Shown here one piece after another: positions 36,917 through 48,950 of a DNA stretch of 64,000 bases (the stretch's first letter is position 1; the number at the start of each line of letters is the position of its first letter). The translations under genes were made by a program, and so were the position numbers. This DNA is from Nitrospira sp. (GTDB taxonomy: Bacteria; Nitrospirota; Nitrospiria; Nitrospirales; Nitrospiraceae): positions 1 to 64,000 of the forward strand of contig JAFEBL010000007.1 of NCBI GenBank assembly GCA_018242665.1. Direction: 5' to 3'. Under the pieces are notes generated by a model, which was given only the letters and a program-made list of their open reading frames with translations, did not search any database and had not been told where the DNA came from.

Positions 36917-37774
36917 TTACGCCATCCCTCGCACCGCCTCGGCGAGGGAAATGGTTCCGCGCACCAGCGCCGTGGGAAACTCATATACGATCGTGCCCTT
37001 GGAGAAGGATGCGTACATTTCTTCGAACAGTCTGGCCGCCTCGTCAGAAAAGCCGAACGAGGTCATGGTCGGCACGACGGCACTGAGCGGCGCAGCCTGC
37101 GTCTCGACCTTGCGCCCGAGTAGCCGGCCGAATTCCACCCCCACCTGTTCCGGACTGTACTCTTCCGGACCCGCAAGTTCCACAATCACATGCCCCGATC
37201 CGCCGGCTATTAATCGCTCTGCTGCCACACGACCAATGTCACGAGCCGACACCATCGGGATCCTAACCTGCGGGGGGGTAAAGGTCGGGAGCACCCCCTG
37301 TTGCCTGGCCATTTCGAAACCAACCGCCCAATTCTCCATGAAATAGCAGGGGCGCACTGCCGTGACATTTCTCGTCACAGCACGCAACTGTTGTTCACCA
37401 TAGCGAACGGCGCGGATCGGACCCGTTTCGCTAGGAAGCTGTGCACCGACAGACGACAACAAGACGACATGTGGAACGGCGCTGGCCTTCACGGCCTCTG
37501 CCACGTGATCCACGCGTTTCCGCTGCTCCACAAGCCACGAAGAGGCACCATAGTTCGGCGGCACCAGCACGTACAGACCTGAAGCACCTTGAAAGGCTCG
37601 CGTCAGGGCCGGCACATCATCCAGCGAGGCCACAGCCACCTCCGCTCCCTTCGTGCGCCACGCCCCTCCTTGATCAGCCGATCGCACCACGACCCTGACC
37701 GGTTGCTTGCGCGCCAACAGCGTCTCCGCCACAACTTTTCCCGTATGCCCAGTAACTCCTAGTACGACAAACAT
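36917..37774 (-). CDS. NmrA-like NAD(P)-binding protein
   Basis: A 285-residue atypical SDR of the NmrA/QOR2 type. The nucleotide-binding GVTGHTGKVVAETLL is at the N-terminus, followed by VRVVVRSADQGG and VASLDDVPALTRAFQGASGLYVLVPP. There is no YxxxK active site, in agreement with NmrA-like redox sensors or quinone reductases. The ATG at 37774 has AAAGGA nine bases upstream; a GTG six bases further upstream is the alternative. It heads the operon behind the promoter at 37899-37926. Confidence 0.88.
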   Translation of the reverse strand: MFVVLGVTGHTGKVVAETLLARKQPVRVVVRSADQGGAWRTKGAEVAVASLDDVPALTRAFQGASGLYVLVPPNYGASSWLVEQRKRVDHVAEAVKASAVPHVVLLSSVGAQLPSETGPIRAVRYGEQQLRAVTRNVTAVRPCYFMENWAVGFEMARQQGVLPTFTPPQVRIPMVSARDIGRVAAERLIAGGSGHVIVELAGPEEYSPEQVGVEFGRLLGRKVETQAAPLSAVVPTMTSFGFSDEAARLFEEMYASFSKGTIVYEFPTALVRGTISLAEAVRGMA

Positions 37775-37881
37775 CTCCACGATTCCTTTCCTCAGGTGAT
37801 ACCCTCGCGGCGTCGAGCATCCTCTCCGTTCGACACCCAGGTTGTTCCAACCGCCGCCGCGGCCTGGCCTATCCCAGGCTC

Positions 37882-37926
37882 TTGACTCTTGCCCCAGTAT
37901 AATAGTTCTAGTTAGAACAGAGTCAA
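37882..37926 (-). promoter_or_regulatory. Promoter with dyad operator in the spacer
   Basis: On the minus strand, -35 TTGACT (37926-37921) and -10 TATTAT (37904-37899) are 16 bases apart. Fourteen of the 16 spacer bases are the perfect dyad GTTCTA-N2-TAGAAC (37905-37918). A second inverted pair, TTGACTCT/AGAGTCAA (37882-37889 and 37919-37926), flanks the first. A repressor bound here would exclude RNA polymerase. It should drive nmrA-pirin-frnE and the following genes with a leader of about 115 bases. The stretch 37927-38169 holds nothing else I recognise. Confidence 0.6.
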
Positions 37927-38169
37927 CCCCTCACCTTCCAAGCCGCGTGACTGAGTGATCCTGATGGGCAGAAACCTCCTGAAGTGATCCCCTGAGCGAA
38001 TCGTTCCCGGTTGGTTGAGTGTATCGAGGGATGATCTCTATGGAAGACGGCGTAACACGAGATAGGCTGTGGAGTCAGACTGAGGAGGGAACCGTTTGAA
38101 TGTGGATGCGAAGATCCCGCACCAGTCGCCAAGGCGGGGTGCGGCAACAAGCGCGCAGCGGGGGACGAC

Positions 38170-38649
38170 CTACTTCCGGCTCTTGATGGCCCGTTCGACT
38201 TCGCGGCCGGCCTCACGAGCTTTGATCGACTCGCGCCGATCGTACTGTTTCTTTCCCTTCGCCAGCGCCAGTTCCACCTTGGCATGGCCCCGCTTCGAAA
38301 AATAGATGCGCAACGGCACGAGGGTCAGACCCTTGAGCTGAGTCTTCCCGATCAGCTTATTGATTTCCTTGCGATGCAGGAGCAACTTCCGCTTGCGAAG
38401 CGGATCATGGTTCATCAGGTTGCCGTGCGAGTAGGGGCTGATGTGGCAATGATTCAGGTATACCTCGCCGTCGTCAACCGAGGCGAAACTGTCCTGCAAG
38501 TTCACCCGCCCTTCACGCAGAGACTTGACCTCTGTTCCCCGCAGGATGACACCGGCCTCGAACTTCTCCTCAATAAAATAGTCATGGTAGGCCTTCCGGT
38601 TGGTGGCCACCACCTTGAACTGATCGTCTTGATCCTGTGTCTTCGTCAT
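38170..38649 (-). CDS. smpB: SsrA-binding protein SmpB
   Basis: A 159-residue SmpB, of normal length. [46 protein letters not shown] and [14 protein letters not shown] are family-typical, and the basic C-terminal tail ([23 protein letters not shown]) is the part that enters the ribosome. SmpB delivers tmRNA to stalled ribosomes. I could not find an ssrA gene in the adjacent sequence. It is divergent from dciA, 53 bases apart. Confidence 0.96.
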   Translation of the reverse strand: MTKTQDQDDQFKVVATNRKAYHDYFIEEKFEAGVILRGTEVKSLREGRVNLQDSFASVDDGEVYLNHCHISPYSHGNLMNHDPLRKRKLLLHRKEINKLIGKTQLKGLTLVPLRIYFSKRGHAKVELALAKGKKQYDRRESIKAREAGREVERAIKSRK

Positions 38650-38702
38650 GATGTTTGGCCGGCGGCTGTTCCCACCACGCACATTTTGTTATCATACCCG
38701 CC

Positions 38703-39203
38703 ATGCGAGGACAGAGCAGACTCGATTCCTTCGGCACCATCTTGGCCGGGGTTGCGCACCGGTTGGGCCTGGAGAGCAAACTCTTCGAAGCACGCCTGCG
38801 ACGCCACTGGCCCGACATCGTGGGCGAGCCGATCGCCACACACACATGCCCCGACCAGGTGCGCTTCAAGAAACTCTACATCCTCGTGCACAACTCGGTC
38901 TGGCTGCAACAACTCACCTTCCTCAAGCCGGTGTTGCTTCAAAAGGTCAACTCGATGGCAGGGGACATGTTGGTGACGGAGATTGTGCTCCGTATCGGAG
39001 ACGTGTCCCTGAATCGCGCTTCGCAACCGATGGCATCACCCGCCGAGGCCGGGCCACCCCAGCCAAGTGCCGAACTCCTCCGAGAAGCGGCACTCCGCAC
39101 GCAACGCATTCAGGATCCAGCCCTCCGAGAACAGCTGGCCGCCGTCATGGCGCAGGCGTTGGCGATGACGCCGTCGGAACGCTCTTCCCGACCGGCCCCT
39201 TGA
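38703..39203 (+). CDS. dciA: DciA-like protein (DUF721), helicase loading
   Basis: A 166-residue protein with the DUF721 domain (about residues 5-95): LDSFGTILAGVAHRLGLE, HWPDIVGEPIATHTCP and LYILVHNSVWLQQLTFLKP. DciA is the ancestral loader of the replicative helicase DnaB in bacteria without DnaC/DnaI. Its place beside gyrA-gyrB-dnaN-dnaA suits that role. The C-terminal tail is Pro/Ala rich. The last 59 bases overlap the 3' end of the convergent gene at 39145-39762. Confidence 0.85.
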   Translation: MRGQSRLDSFGTILAGVAHRLGLESKLFEARLRRHWPDIVGEPIATHTCPDQVRFKKLYILVHNSVWLQQLTFLKPVLLQKVNSMAGDMLVTEIVLRIGDVSLNRASQPMASPAEAGPPQPSAELLREAALRTQRIQDPALREQLAAVMAQALAMTPSERSSRPAP

Positions 39204-39762
39204 ACAACTGGCGCGAGTAGGCAGCACTCGCGGCACTGTCCTTTCCCTTCGGAACCGGCCCGATGCGCCCTTCCTCTTGCTGCTCGTCCAGTCGATAGTA
39301 TCCGCGCGTGGATCCCTCGAACCCCTCCCGCACCGTCTGGTCTTCACCGGTCACATATCGATGCAACATGTCCGGCTCCGTCCACCCGTCATCCGTGAAG
39401 ACATAGATCGCAATGTGTTGGTAGCGCCCATTGGGATCATCCGGGGTGGTTGGCCGGATCTTCATGGGGCCGAAATTTCTTGTCTCGGTACCAACCTTAC
39501 GGAATCGTTCGATCAGCGTTTCGATTTCGGTGTCACTGGTCCAAGACGGCACGTGCACCGCCACGATCGAGCCTTCCTGGGAGCCGATACTGTAGGGAGG
39601 GATGGAACGGTCGGGCCGGCTGAGAAACATGCCGCCCCAGATCAACGCAAAGGAGCAGAACAGGACTCCCAGCGCCATCTTCACGACCGTATCCAACGGA
39701 CGTTTGACCGGGGGGCCGGCAGGAGCCCCGGCCGACGGCGGAGTCTGATGATTCATAACCAT
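39145..39762 (-). CDS. Membrane-anchored conserved hypothetical protein
   Basis: A 205-residue protein with a proline-rich cytoplasmic N-terminus, a single transmembrane helix (about residues 28-47, MALGVLFCSFALIWGGMFL) and a soluble extracytoplasmic domain. That domain contains VAVHVPSWTSDTEIETLIERFR and YQHIAIYVFTDDGWTEPDMLHRY. I do not recognise a named family. It directly follows gyrA with a 41-base gap and converges on dciA with overlap. Confidence 0.72.
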   Translation of the reverse strand: MVMNHQTPPSAGAPAGPPVKRPLDTVVKMALGVLFCSFALIWGGMFLSRPDRSIPPYSIGSQEGSIVAVHVPSWTSDTEIETLIERFRKVGTETRNFGPMKIRPTTPDDPNGRYQHIAIYVFTDDGWTEPDMLHRYVTGEDQTVREGFEGSTRGYYRLDEQQEEGRIGPVPKGKDSAASAAYSRQLFKGPVGKSVPTASSPTPAP

Positions 39763-39803
39763 GGTGCGGAAGGCCGCCCAAACCGGGACGGCTCACGAAG
39801 TGA

Positions 39804-42263
39804 TTACTCGCCCTCGTCGGGCACCCCTTCTTCGCGTTCGACCAGCCGCACCACCGCGACCACGCGATCCTCATCACCATCCATGTCGAGCAAGCGAACG
39901 CCTTGGGTATTGCGCCCGATTTCGCGGATATCATCGACCTTGCAACGCAACACTTTGCCTTGGGCCGCCATGACCATAATTTCATCCTCGCCGCGCACCT
40001 GGAGGAACCCGACCGCAAGCCCGTTCCGTTCCGTGGTTTTGACGCTGATGATGCCTTTGCCGCCGCGTCCCTGCACCCGATAATCGTTCACCGGCGTTCG
40101 TTTGCCGTATCCGCCTTCGGTGACGGTCAGAATGGCTGTTGTGGAGTCGGGGGTGATCGTTTCCATGCCGATGACTTCATCACCAGCCTCCAACGTGATC
40201 CCGCGCACGCCGTGAGCCGTGCGTCCCATGGAGCGCACATCTTCTTCCTTGAAGCGAATGGTAATGCCCTGTTTCGTCCCGAGCAAAATTTCGCGCTGGC
40301 CGTCCGTCATGTCCACCCCGATCAGCTTATCACCCTGATCGAGCGACAGGGCAATGATGCCCCCCTGGCGCGGATTACTGTATGCCGACAGTTCCGTCTT
40401 TTTGATGACGCCCTGCTTCGTCCCCATGATCACAAAGCGATCGGCACGGAACTCCTTTACCGGCAGCGTGGCCGTGACCTTCTCGTCTTTCGACAGCGCC
40501 AGCAGATTCACCAAAGCCTTGCCCTTCGCGGCTCGGCTCGCTTCCGGAATTTCATGCACCTTGAGCCAATAGACTTTTCCCGCATCGGTGAAGAAGAGGA
40601 GGGAATCGTGCGTGGAGGCCGTGAAGAGGGTTTCGACAAAATCCTCTTCCTTGATGCCCATGGCGATCTTGCCCTTGCCGCCGCGGCGCTGCGCCCGATA
40701 GAGCGTGACCGCATTGCGCTTGATATAGCCGGCATGGGAAATCGTCACGACGACTTCTTCTTCGGCGATCAGATCTTCGAGTGTCAGTTCCGCTTCTTCT
40801 TTGACGATCTTCGTGCGCCGCTCATCTTGATACTTGTCCTTGATCTCGATCAGTTCGTCCTGGATGATCTTCCGCACCAACGCCTCGCTGCCGAGCACCG
40901 AGCGCAGATACTCAATGGTCTTCAGCACTTCGCGGTACTCCTCCACGAGCTTGTCGCGTTCGAGTTGGGTGAGCCGCTGCAGTCGCATTTCCAGGATGGC
41001 GTTGGCCTGAATCTCTGAGAGCCGGAACTGCTGCATCAGGCCCGTACGCGCCACGTCCGGCGATTGCGACCGACGAATCAAGGCAATGACGGCGTCCAGA
41101 TTGTCGAGGGCGATCTTCAACCCTTCGAGGATATGGGCGCGCTCTTCCGCCTTGCGCAAATCATACGCAGTGCGCCGCACCACCACTTCCCGGCGATGCT
41201 CGACAAAGGCTTCCAGGATCCGCTTCAGGTTGAGCACTTCCGGCCGGTTGTTGACGAGCGCCAGCATGTTCACGCCGAAGGTCGTCTGTAGTTGGCTGTG
41301 CTTGTATAAATTGTTCAAAACCACGAGCGGAATCTCGTTTCGCTTCAACTCGATGACGACCCGGACCCCTTCACGGTCGGACTCGTCGCGGATATCGGCG
41401 ATGCCGGTGACGCGGTCTTCCTGCGCCAAGTCGGCAATCTTTTCGATCAACTTCGACTTGTTTACCTGGTAGGGAATTTCGGTGATGATGAGCCGCTCGC
41501 GATCGGTGCGCTCGTCCGTCTCGATCGCGACCTTGGCCCGGACCGTGAGAAGCCCGCGACCGGTCTCATAGGCATCCTTGATGCCGGACGTGCCGTAGAT
41601 GAAGCCGGCCGTCGGGAAGTCGGGGCCCGGAATCTTTTTCATCAGTTGCGCGATGGTGACATCGGGATTTTCCAGCAACAGCAGCAAGCCCTCAATGACT
41701 TCACCCAGGTTGTGCGTGGGAATGTTGGTCGCATAGCCGACGGCGATCCCGCCTGCGCCGTTGACCAGGAGATTCGGCACCCGAGACGGCAGCACCAGCG
41801 GCTCAACCCGCGATTCGTCATAGTTGGGCCCGAAGTCGACGGTTTCCTTTTCGATATCCGCCAGCAGCTCTTCGGCCAGCTTCGTCAACCGGGCCTCGGT
41901 GTACCGCATGGCCGCTGCCGCATCGCCATCCATCGAGCCATAATTGCCCTGGCCGTCCACCAGCATGTAGCGCATGTTGAAGTTCTGGGCCATGCGTACG
42001 AGCGTGTCATAAATCGCGGAGTCGCCATGGGGATGGTAGTTCCCCATGATTTCGCCCACGATCTTGGCCGACTTACGATAGGGCCGGTTCGAGGCGAGCC
42101 CCATCTCGTTCATGCCGTGCAGAATGCGCCGGTGCACCGGCTTCAATCCGTCACGGACATCGGGCAGCGCGCGACCGACGATCACGCTCATCGCGTAATC
42201 GAGGTACGACGAGCGCATCTCATCTTCGATCGCAATCTGGCCTAAGCGTTCATCTGGCGGCAT
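39804..42263 (-). CDS. gyrA: DNA gyrase subunit A
   Basis: An 819-residue GyrA. The catalytic tyrosine is Y121 (AMRYTEARL). The quinolone-determining region is [11 protein letters not shown] with the sensitive-type Ser82 and Asp86. The C-terminal beta-pinwheel includes the GyrA box QRRGGKG. With GyrB it introduces negative supercoils. GGAGGG lies just upstream of the ATG. A hairpin repeat fills the gap between gyrB and gyrA. Confidence 0.98.
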   Translation of the reverse strand: MPPDERLGQIAIEDEMRSSYLDYAMSVIVGRALPDVRDGLKPVHRRILHGMNEMGLASNRPYRKSAKIVGEIMGNYHPHGDSAIYDTLVRMAQNFNMRYMLVDGQGNYGSMDGDAAAAMRYTEARLTKLAEELLADIEKETVDFGPNYDESRVEPLVLPSRVPNLLVNGAGGIAVGYATNIPTHNLGEVIEGLLLLLENPDVTIAQLMKKIPGPDFPTAGFIYGTSGIKDAYETGRGLLTVRAKVAIETDERTDRERLIITEIPYQVNKSKLIEKIADLAQEDRVTGIADIRDESDREGVRVVIELKRNEIPLVVLNNLYKHSQLQTTFGVNMLALVNNRPEVLNLKRILEAFVEHRREVVVRRTAYDLRKAEERAHILEGLKIALDNLDAVIALIRRSQSPDVARTGLMQQFRLSEIQANAILEMRLQRLTQLERDKLVEEYREVLKTIEYLRSVLGSEALVRKIIQDELIEIKDKYQDERRTKIVKEEAELTLEDLIAEEEVVVTISHAGYIKRNAVTLYRAQRRGGKGKIAMGIKEEDFVETLFTASTHDSLLFFTDAGKVYWLKVHEIPEASRAAKGKALVNLLALSKDEKVTATLPVKEFRADRFVIMGTKQGVIKKTELSAYSNPRQGGIIALSLDQGDKLIGVDMTDGQREILLGTKQGITIRFKEEDVRSMGRTAHGVRGITLEAGDEVIGMETITPDSTTAILTVTEGGYGKRTPVNDYRVQGRGGKGIISVKTTERNGLAVGFLQVRGEDEIMVMAAQGKVLRCKVDDIREIGRNTQGVRLLDMDGDEDRVVAVVRLVEREEGVPDEGE

Positions 42264-42274
42264 CTACCCTCCAC

Positions 42275-42397
42275 CGAATGCTGAACATGGTCCCCGGGTT
42301 CGTTCTCGGCTCGAGAAGGTCCTCAACGTACCCCAGGGGGTACGCCTCCGGCCCTCTCTCGCCTGCGGCCTTGCCGGAGAGCCATGTTGAGCATCCG
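42275..42397 (-). repeat. Dispersed hairpin repeat, copy 3 (gyrB-gyrA gap)
   Basis: A 123-bp element between gyrB and gyrA. The ends CGAATGCTGAACATGG (42275-42290) and CCATGTTGAGCATCCG (42382-42397) pair at 14 of 16 positions. The core on the minus strand is GAGGCGTACCCCCTGGGGTACG, continuing TTGAGG. GGCAAGGCCGCAGGCGAG and CGAGCCGAGAACGAA flank it. It ends just before the gyrA ribosome-binding site, so it lies within the gyrB-gyrA message. Confidence 0.78.
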
Positions 42398-42435
42398 CCG
42401 AATCCACAAAAAATCTTCGTTTCCCAGCGGATTTC

Positions 42436-44910
<2,475 letters not shown>

Positions 44911-45003
44911 TCAGCTCCTTGGGCGATACGGTCAGTCTTCAGCCATCAGCTCACCGCAGCAGACGATCTGCCGGTCACTGCGCGCTGATTGCTGCTCGCT
45001 CGT

Positions 45004-46134
45004 TCAGATCTTGATCGGCATCACCACGCATTTGAAGCCAGGACTCTCGGGCTCCTGAATCAGACAGGGGCTCAAGGCCGTATCCATTTGCAGCGACACC
45101 GATTCTCCGTCCATGACGCTCAGCGCGTCCAGGAGGTAGCGGGCGTTGAAGCCGGTATGCAGCGCCTCGCCCTCGTACCGCGCCGCCAGTTCTTCGGTCG
45201 CTTCACCATAGTCCGGATTGCTGGAGAACAGTGTCATGCCACCCGGAGCAAACGAAAGCTTGACGGCATTGGCCTTATCCTTCGACAGCACCGACACCCG
45301 GCGCAACGCGCTTTCCAGCAAGGCTCGATTCACCACAATGCGCTTGCCGCTTTCCTTCGGCACCACCTGCTGGTAATTCGGATAGTTCCCCTCCATGAGG
45401 CGGGAGGTCAGCAGCAACCCGCTCTTGCGGAAAATCATGAGGTTCTTGGTGAATCCAATCAGCGGCTCCTCGTCACCACCTTCTTCGAGGAGTCGCCGGA
45501 TCTCGTGAGCCGCTTTTTTCGGGATGATCGCTTTGATGTCCTGCGCCAGCGGCTTGGCATTCGGGCTGCCGACCTCGCGCTCCGCGACGGCCAACCGGTG
45601 GCCGTCTGTGCCGACGAGGCGCAACAGCGTGGTCTTCTTGTCGGTCGTCGTGAGGCTGACGAGCAGGCCATTGAGAATATAGCGGGCATCATTGTCTCCC
45701 GCGGCAAACAATGTCTTGCGGATCAATTCCAGCAGCCCGGCCCCGGCCAGCGGGGTCAACCCTTCGCGTTCGATGGACGGCAACGCGGGGTAGTCGCCGC
45801 TCGGGAGGCCGACGACCTTGAACTGGCTCTTCCCGGACTGAATCGTTGTCCAGTTGTTCTCCCCTGACGTCAGTTCGATCTCACCGCTGGGTAATTCCTT
45901 GATGATTTCGTACAGCTTGCGGGCGGAAATAGTCACGCCCCCGGCTTCCAACACGGAGGCTTTGTAGAGCCCGCGCATGCCGAGTTCCAGATCGGTGGCC
46001 ACGATTTCCGCGCCGTCGTGCTTCGCTTCCAACAGAATGTTCGAGAGGATGGGCATGGTGTTCCGCTTTTCCACGACGCCCTGCACCCGCTGCAGGCCCG
46101 TCAGTAACTCCTCTCGTCCGATGCGTACCTTCAT
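45004..46134 (-). CDS. dnaN: DNA polymerase III beta sliding clamp
   Basis: A 376-residue beta clamp with three repeated clamp domains (about 1-125, 130-255, 256-376). Typical features are MPILSNILLEA near the start, DGHRLAVAERE at the centre and the C-terminal end GFKCVVMPIKI, similar to the VVMPMR/L terminus that builds the partner-binding cleft. It encircles DNA and tethers polymerase III. It lies 23 bases downstream of dnaA, the conserved arrangement at bacterial origins. Confidence 0.97.
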   Translation of the reverse strand: MKVRIGREELLTGLQRVQGVVEKRNTMPILSNILLEAKHDGAEIVATDLELGMRGLYKASVLEAGGVTISARKLYEIIKELPSGEIELTSGENNWTTIQSGKSQFKVVGLPSGDYPALPSIEREGLTPLAGAGLLELIRKTLFAAGDNDARYILNGLLVSLTTTDKKTTLLRLVGTDGHRLAVAEREVGSPNAKPLAQDIKAIIPKKAAHEIRRLLEEGGDEEPLIGFTKNLMIFRKSGLLLTSRLMEGNYPNYQQVVPKESGKRIVVNRALLESALRRVSVLSKDKANAVKLSFAPGGMTLFSSNPDYGEATEELAARYEGEALHTGFNARYLLDALSVMDGESVSLQMDTALSPCLIQEPESPGFKCVVMPIKI

Positions 46135-46157
46135 GGTCGATCTCCCTCAGAGGGCGT

Positions 46158-47501
46158 TCATGCCCTCAAAATCTGTTCTTTCAGGCCTTCCAGCGTCGTG
46201 TGCAAAGCGCTGTCGGATTCTTTGGCCTTACTGATCTGCCGGCAGGCGTGAATGATCGTCGTGTGGTCCTTCCCTCCGAACTGGCGCCCGATTTCTGGAA
46301 ATGACGCATCGGTCAACTCCCGGCACAAATACATGGCGATCTGGCGGGGATGGACCAAGGTTTTGCTGCGGCGGCGCGATTTCAGGTCGGCGATCTTCAC
46401 GTGATATTTCGATCCCACCGCTTCCTGGATGTCCTCGATGGACACAATCTTCTTCTTGTCGCCGATGAGATCGCGCAACACGTTCTTCGCCATCTCCAGC
46501 GTGATCGCCTGGCCCGTCAGCGATGAGTAGGCGCCCACGCGCACGAGGGACCCCTCCAGCTCACGAATGTTGTTTTTCATCGTGGTGGCCAGAAAATGGA
46601 TCACCTCTTCGGGGAGCGCAATACGTTCATCCTCAGACTTCTTGCGTAAGATGGCGATACGCGTCTCGACATCCGGCGGCTGCAGGTCTGCAATCAGACC
46701 CCATTCGAACCGGGACCGCAGGCGCTCTTCGATGTCAGGCATATCTTTCGGGAACCGGTCGCTCGACAACACGATCTGCTTCCTGGCCTCATAGAGCGTG
46801 TTGAAGGTATGAAAAAATTCTTCCTGAGTGCGTTCCTTACCCGCCAAAAACTGAATATCGTCGATCATCAACATATCGACATTGCGGTAGCGTTTGCGCA
46901 AGTCGATCATCTTGTCGTAGCGGATCGAATTGATCACTTCGTTCGTAAACTGTTCCGTGGTCAGGTAAGCGATGCGGAGATCACTCCGCTCGGCGAGATA
47001 GTTCCCGATCGCATTCAGCAAATGGGTCTTCCCCAATCCCACGCCGCCATACAGAAACAACGGGTTGTAGGCCTTGGCCGGTTGTTCCGCCACTGCCATA
47101 CAAGCCGCATGGGCAAACTGGTTCCCGGCCCCGACCACAAAACTCTTGAACGTATATTTGGGGTTGAGTTGGATCCCGCGCTTTGATCGCGAGGCCACGA
47201 ACCCGCGTCCACTCGTATCCGGAGCAGTCGTGTCCTGCTGAACGGGAGGCGGCGCCTGTTTATTGTTAATCACAAATGAGACATCCATACGCCCGCCGCC
47301 CTGTGCCGCCGAAACAGCCTCCGCCAACAGGTCGTGATAATGCTCGCCCAACCATTCGCCAAAAAATTTGTTCGGCACGGCAAGATAGGCCGTGGTGTCT
47401 TCGACCCGATCCAGGACAACCGGCGTGAACCAGGTCTCGTACACCTGCTTCGGCACCTTCTCCTGAATGTAGACTAGCGCGTCATCCCACATGTGTTTCA
47501 T
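46158..47501 (-). CDS. dnaA: Replication initiator DnaA
   Basis: A 447-residue DnaA. Domain I is about residues 1-85, with a short linker after it. The AAA+ domain has Walker [11 protein letters not shown], Walker [15 protein letters not shown] and sensor motif [22 protein letters not shown]. The domain IV signature is [16 protein letters not shown]. It opens the origin. Its upstream region (47502-47849) carries DnaA-box-like sequences. dnaN, gyrB and gyrA follow downstream. Confidence 0.98.
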   Translation of the reverse strand: MKHMWDDALVYIQEKVPKQVYETWFTPVVLDRVEDTTAYLAVPNKFFGEWLGEHYHDLLAEAVSAAQGGGRMDVSFVINNKQAPPPVQQDTTAPDTSGRGFVASRSKRGIQLNPKYTFKSFVVGAGNQFAHAACMAVAEQPAKAYNPLFLYGGVGLGKTHLLNAIGNYLAERSDLRIAYLTTEQFTNEVINSIRYDKMIDLRKRYRNVDMLMIDDIQFLAGKERTQEEFFHTFNTLYEARKQIVLSSDRFPKDMPDIEERLRSRFEWGLIADLQPPDVETRIAILRKKSEDERIALPEEVIHFLATTMKNNIRELEGSLVRVGAYSSLTGQAITLEMAKNVLRDLIGDKKKIVSIEDIQEAVGSKYHVKIADLKSRRRSKTLVHPRQIAMYLCRELTDASFPEIGRQFGGKDHTTIIHACRQISKAKESDSALHTTLEGLKEQILRA

Positions 47502-47849
47502 CGTAGCAATTCAATAACTTAGAAATGTTCACAGGCTTATCAACAGGTGTGGATAATCGTACGGGCCGTCACGGTTTTCCTGGGTACGCGCCACACAACT
47601 CCGGTGAGTTCATGTGGACAGTCCTCGACCATTCCGACGGTCAGCGCATCTCCTACACAGCGCCCCTCACCTTATCCCACACGGTACCCAGCCTTATACA
47701 CCATCTCATCAACATGGGCTAGGATCTTCCATCCGCAACAACCACGCGCCTTGGCCTACCCATCCACAGAACTCACAAGACCTACTCCTACTCCGACGGC
47801 TGCTGATTTTCTCTTTCTAGAGAAAATATCTAAGAGAAGAGCCGTCCAG
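47502..47849. other. Probable replication origin (oriC) region
   Basis: This 348-bp gene-free region upstream of dnaA contains a perfect DnaA box in reverse (TGTGGATAA, 47548-47556) and close matches TTATCAACA (47537-47545), TTATACACC (47694-47702) and TCATCAACA (47706-47714). An AT-richer stretch at about 47797-47835 includes the hairpin TTTTCTCT-TTCT-AGAGAAAA (about 47808-47827). These features and the dnaA-dnaN arrangement suggest oriC; the unwinding element is not proven. Confidence 0.55.
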
Positions 47850-48122
47850 TCATAGCACAATCGTCGTATCATGCTCAGTAATGAAGGTGACCAGTTCCTG
47901 ATAGGAAATCACCTGCTGTGGTCCAGCGTGACCTGATACCTCCGATTCCGACGCCAGCATATAGATCGGACCGGGAAAGACGGGGACCGACTCGACAGCC
48001 TGTTCGAGCAGCACCAACGAAGCCGTTCTAACCGCGCCGGTCTCATCAGCAGAGGGCAACAGAGACCGGGTCATATCTGTCACAGGTTGGCGAAGCAGAT
48101 ATAGGGTTCGACGAGCGGCCAT
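47850..48122 (-). CDS. DsrH/TusB-like protein
   Basis: A 90-residue protein whose small alpha/beta layout and place behind DsrE- and DsrF-like genes suggest the third subunit of a DsrEFH/TusBCD-type sulfur relay complex. TLYLLRQPVTDM opens it, TASLVLLEQAVES and PIYMLASESEVSGHAG follow, and VISYQELVTFITEHDTTIVL is the C-terminal part. There is no cysteine. Similarity is weak, so the call rests mainly on context. Confidence 0.5.
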   Translation of the reverse strand: MAARRTLYLLRQPVTDMTRSLLPSADETGAVRTASLVLLEQAVESVPVFPGPIYMLASESEVSGHAGPQQVISYQELVTFITEHDTTIVL

Positions 48123-48137
48123 GAGGTCTCATTCACA

Positions 48138-48494
48138 CTAAAATACCAGGACCCGGTCGGCTGCCGTCATGGCCTGGCGTGTTGATTCCACAGTTCCTTC
48201 ACTGATCACAAACCCCTCCTGCAGCGCCGGTCGTGGTTCCTGATCCCCTACCAGGACAAAGGGAATATGGAGATGCCCACAGGAGGCCAGATATCCTTCA
48301 AGGATATCGAGATCCAGAATATTCTCCCGATTGACTGCCAACAACCGTACGGCCGGACCCATCAGCACGACAGTCGCGGGATGCTCCCCGGCGGCCAATC
48401 CCAACGCGATTCGCAGCGCCTCGACCGGTACGGCGGAGATGCGCGGATCTCGGCGAATGAGGAACAGGACGGAAGCGGTGGCGGCCACGGTCAT
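48138..48494 (-). CDS. DsrF/TusC-like DsrE-superfamily protein
   Basis: A 118-residue protein with a DsrE-superfamily layout: VLFLIRRDPRISAVPVEALRIALGLAAG, then ATVVLMGPAVRLLAV, LEGYLASCGHLHIPFVLVG and the end MTAADRVLVF. The single cysteine is in LASCGH. It is the middle gene of three on the minus strand; the start at 48494 has GAGG just upstream. In DsrEFH/TusBCD complexes this subunit is structural rather than the sulfur carrier. Confidence 0.62.
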   Translation of the reverse strand: MTVAATASVLFLIRRDPRISAVPVEALRIALGLAAGEHPATVVLMGPAVRLLAVNRENILDLDILEGYLASCGHLHIPFVLVGDQEPRPALQEGFVISEGTVESTRQAMTAADRVLVF

Positions 48495-48510
48495 GTCCTC
48501 AGGAGGATCG

Positions 48511-48831
48511 TCAGGTGAATGCCAGGAAGCGGTCGCAGCCATTCAGGATCTGTGACAGCACCACCAACCCGCAGAGGGAGATCCTCGAATCCAGCTGGTG
48601 AGTCGACACCCCGTGTCGTTGACAGCCGTAGGCGCAGAGGAAGCATTTCATACCGCGGCCGACCAATGTGGCATAGCGCGGGTCATGAATGTTCTTCACC
48701 CCCTCGTCGATACAATAGAGATAGACGGCATGACCCTGGGTGATGGCTTCGCTCGACAACCGTGCCACCGTCTCCACACTGGGGTGGGATGGGGGTGTGG
48801 ATAACAGGATCCCGACCTTCTTGGCGCTCAT
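48511..48831 (-). CDS. DsrE/TusD-like sulfur-relay protein
   Basis: A 106-residue DsrE-superfamily protein. VGILLSTPPSHPSVETVARLSSEAI opens the first strand-helix, AVYLYCIDEGV the next, and KCFLCAYGCQRHGV carries three cysteines, of which CAYGCQRHGV is where DsrE/TusD holds its sulfur-carrying cysteine. It begins a three-gene set with the DsrF- and DsrH-like genes. No DsrC/TusE partner is seen nearby. Confidence 0.72.
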   Translation of the reverse strand: MSAKKVGILLSTPPSHPSVETVARLSSEAITQGHAVYLYCIDEGVKNIHDPRYATLVGRGMKCFLCAYGCQRHGVSTHQLDSRISLCGLVVLSQILNGCDRFLAFT

Positions 48832-48950
48832 AACCAGGCGTCTGTGGAAAAAGTATAGGAGCGCTTAAGAATCAAATAGTTGCACAGCTCAACGAGCAAG
48901 CGGAGCGTACGAATTTTAGGCTGGAAAGTCAACTACAAAAAGGGGCGGAA

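Noticed and set aside
37882-37903. Plus-strand promoter TTGACT...TATAAT
   Set aside because: The spacing is only 10 bases, too short for a sigma-70-type promoter; the minus-strand reading has 16 bases.
37781-38169. ssrA (tmRNA) gene beside smpB
   Set aside because: The gap has no tRNA-like ends or tag-like frame and is largely taken up by the promoter region.
39903-41018. 371-codon plus-strand frame
   Set aside because: It is antisense to gyrA, whose reading is certain.
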